From: Comamonas sp. BIGb0152
Lineage (GTDB): Bacteria; Pseudomonadota; Gammaproteobacteria; Burkholderiales; Burkholderiaceae_C
NCBI RefSeq assembly: GCF_024809975.1
Contig: NZ_JANUDY010000003.1
Location: forward strand, 1-64,000
Reading direction: 5' to 3'
Length of the DNA stretch: 64,000 nt
Made by a program: the position numbers and the translations under genes. A model generated the notes under the pieces. The model saw only the letters and a program-made list of their open reading frames with translations, did no database searches and was not told where the DNA came from. Below, one piece after another: positions 63,720-64,000 of this stretch (its first letter is position 1; each line of letters begins with the position of its first letter).

Positions 63720-64000
63720 GTGCCCAGCTGCTGTAGATAGGTGACAGGCACTGCATCAGTCAACCAGACACCGTTGTCCGAACAATAGAACACATGGCCA
63801 TCGGCGACCATGCGTGCGGCATCCACCTGCAGCAAGGCCAGCTTGCCATGGCGCCGCCCTACCGCCCCAGCGGTCTCGATGCTGGCCGACAGATGCACAT
63901 GGTGGCGCTGCTGGCGTGTCAGGCCTTGCGCCAGGATCGCATCAAGAAAACGGGTCGCTGTGCCATGGAAGAGCGTATCCGGTGGAGCGCTGGGAGCCAA
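63716..64000 (-). CDS. kptA: RNA 2'-phosphotransferase Tpt1/KptA, C-terminal part
   Basis: The last 94 codons are present; the 5' end lies beyond the window. LFHGTATRFLDAILAQGL, HVHLSASIETAGAVGRRHGK and GHVFYCSDNGVWLTDAVPVTYL are the KptA catalytic core. The enzyme removes an internal RNA 2'-phosphate using NAD+, through an ADP-ribosylated RNA intermediate, giving ADP-ribose 1'',2''-cyclic phosphate. It is the most upstream gene visible in the operon. Confidence 0.92.
   Translation of the reverse strand: MAPSAPPDTLFHGTATRFLDAILAQGLTRQQRHHVHLSASIETAGAVGRRHGKLALLQVDAARMVADGHVFYCSDNGVWLTDAVPVTYLQQLGT

Overview
The window is chromosomal DNA of a GC-rich betaproteobacterium, most likely Comamonadaceae (Comamonas-like). 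The evidence is the set of ben/cat aromatic genes, two Bug-type solute-binding proteins, a Wsp chemosensory cluster, the cysS-alkA-accA-tilS-lysC block and a family of short dispersed repeats. The genus is inferred, not proven.

Layout. Bases 1-575 hold debris: a MITE-like repeat and what may be the tail of a transporter. Bases 576-10574 are a benzoate-to-muconolactone catabolic block: a divergent LysR regulator (BenM/CatM type), catB, catA, benABCD, a benzoate MFS transporter, catC and a Bug protein. No catD is present. Bases 10650-13432 encode two overlapping dynamin-like GTPases. Bases 14028-22371 are a complete wspABCDEFR cluster, which controls a GGDEF diguanylate cyclase; transposase debris lies on each side. 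Bases 22741-27747 are a D-tartrate-dehydratase-type cluster (tarD, SDR, Bug protein, DapA-like lyase) with a divergent LysR gene. Bases 27840-36010 are an accessory block, visibly less GC-rich, with small unknown genes, GNAT and VOC proteins, a doubly broken IS30 transposase, a heptanucleotide tandem repeat and a perfect 23-bp inverted repeat about 4.3 kb apart. Bases 36016-41342 hold a KGSADH-type aldehyde dehydrogenase, an MHS transporter, an iron alcohol dehydrogenase and a LysR gene. Bases 41597-43564 hold a lipoprotein gene and a ProP remnant.

From 43718 to the end the genes are mostly core: tRNA-Ser(GCT), lysC, tilS, accA, alkA, cysS, a TPR protein, two cyclophilins, lpxH, mtfA, an esterase, an FMN reductase, an ArnT-like transferase with a PAP2 phosphatase, an ABC ATPase divergent from tesA, metC, and a tadA gene fused to an alpha/beta-hydrolase-like domain.

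The window ends inside a tightly packed reverse-strand operon: kptA (partial), a HAD phosphatase, a NADAR protein and an ADP-ribosylglycohydrolase. All four can be tied to NAD-derived ADP-ribose or RNA 2'-phosphate chemistry. This is the best candidate here for an incompletely described system. Next in interest are the tandem GTPases, the WspF homologue without its phosphoacceptor aspartate, and the TadA-hydrolase fusion.
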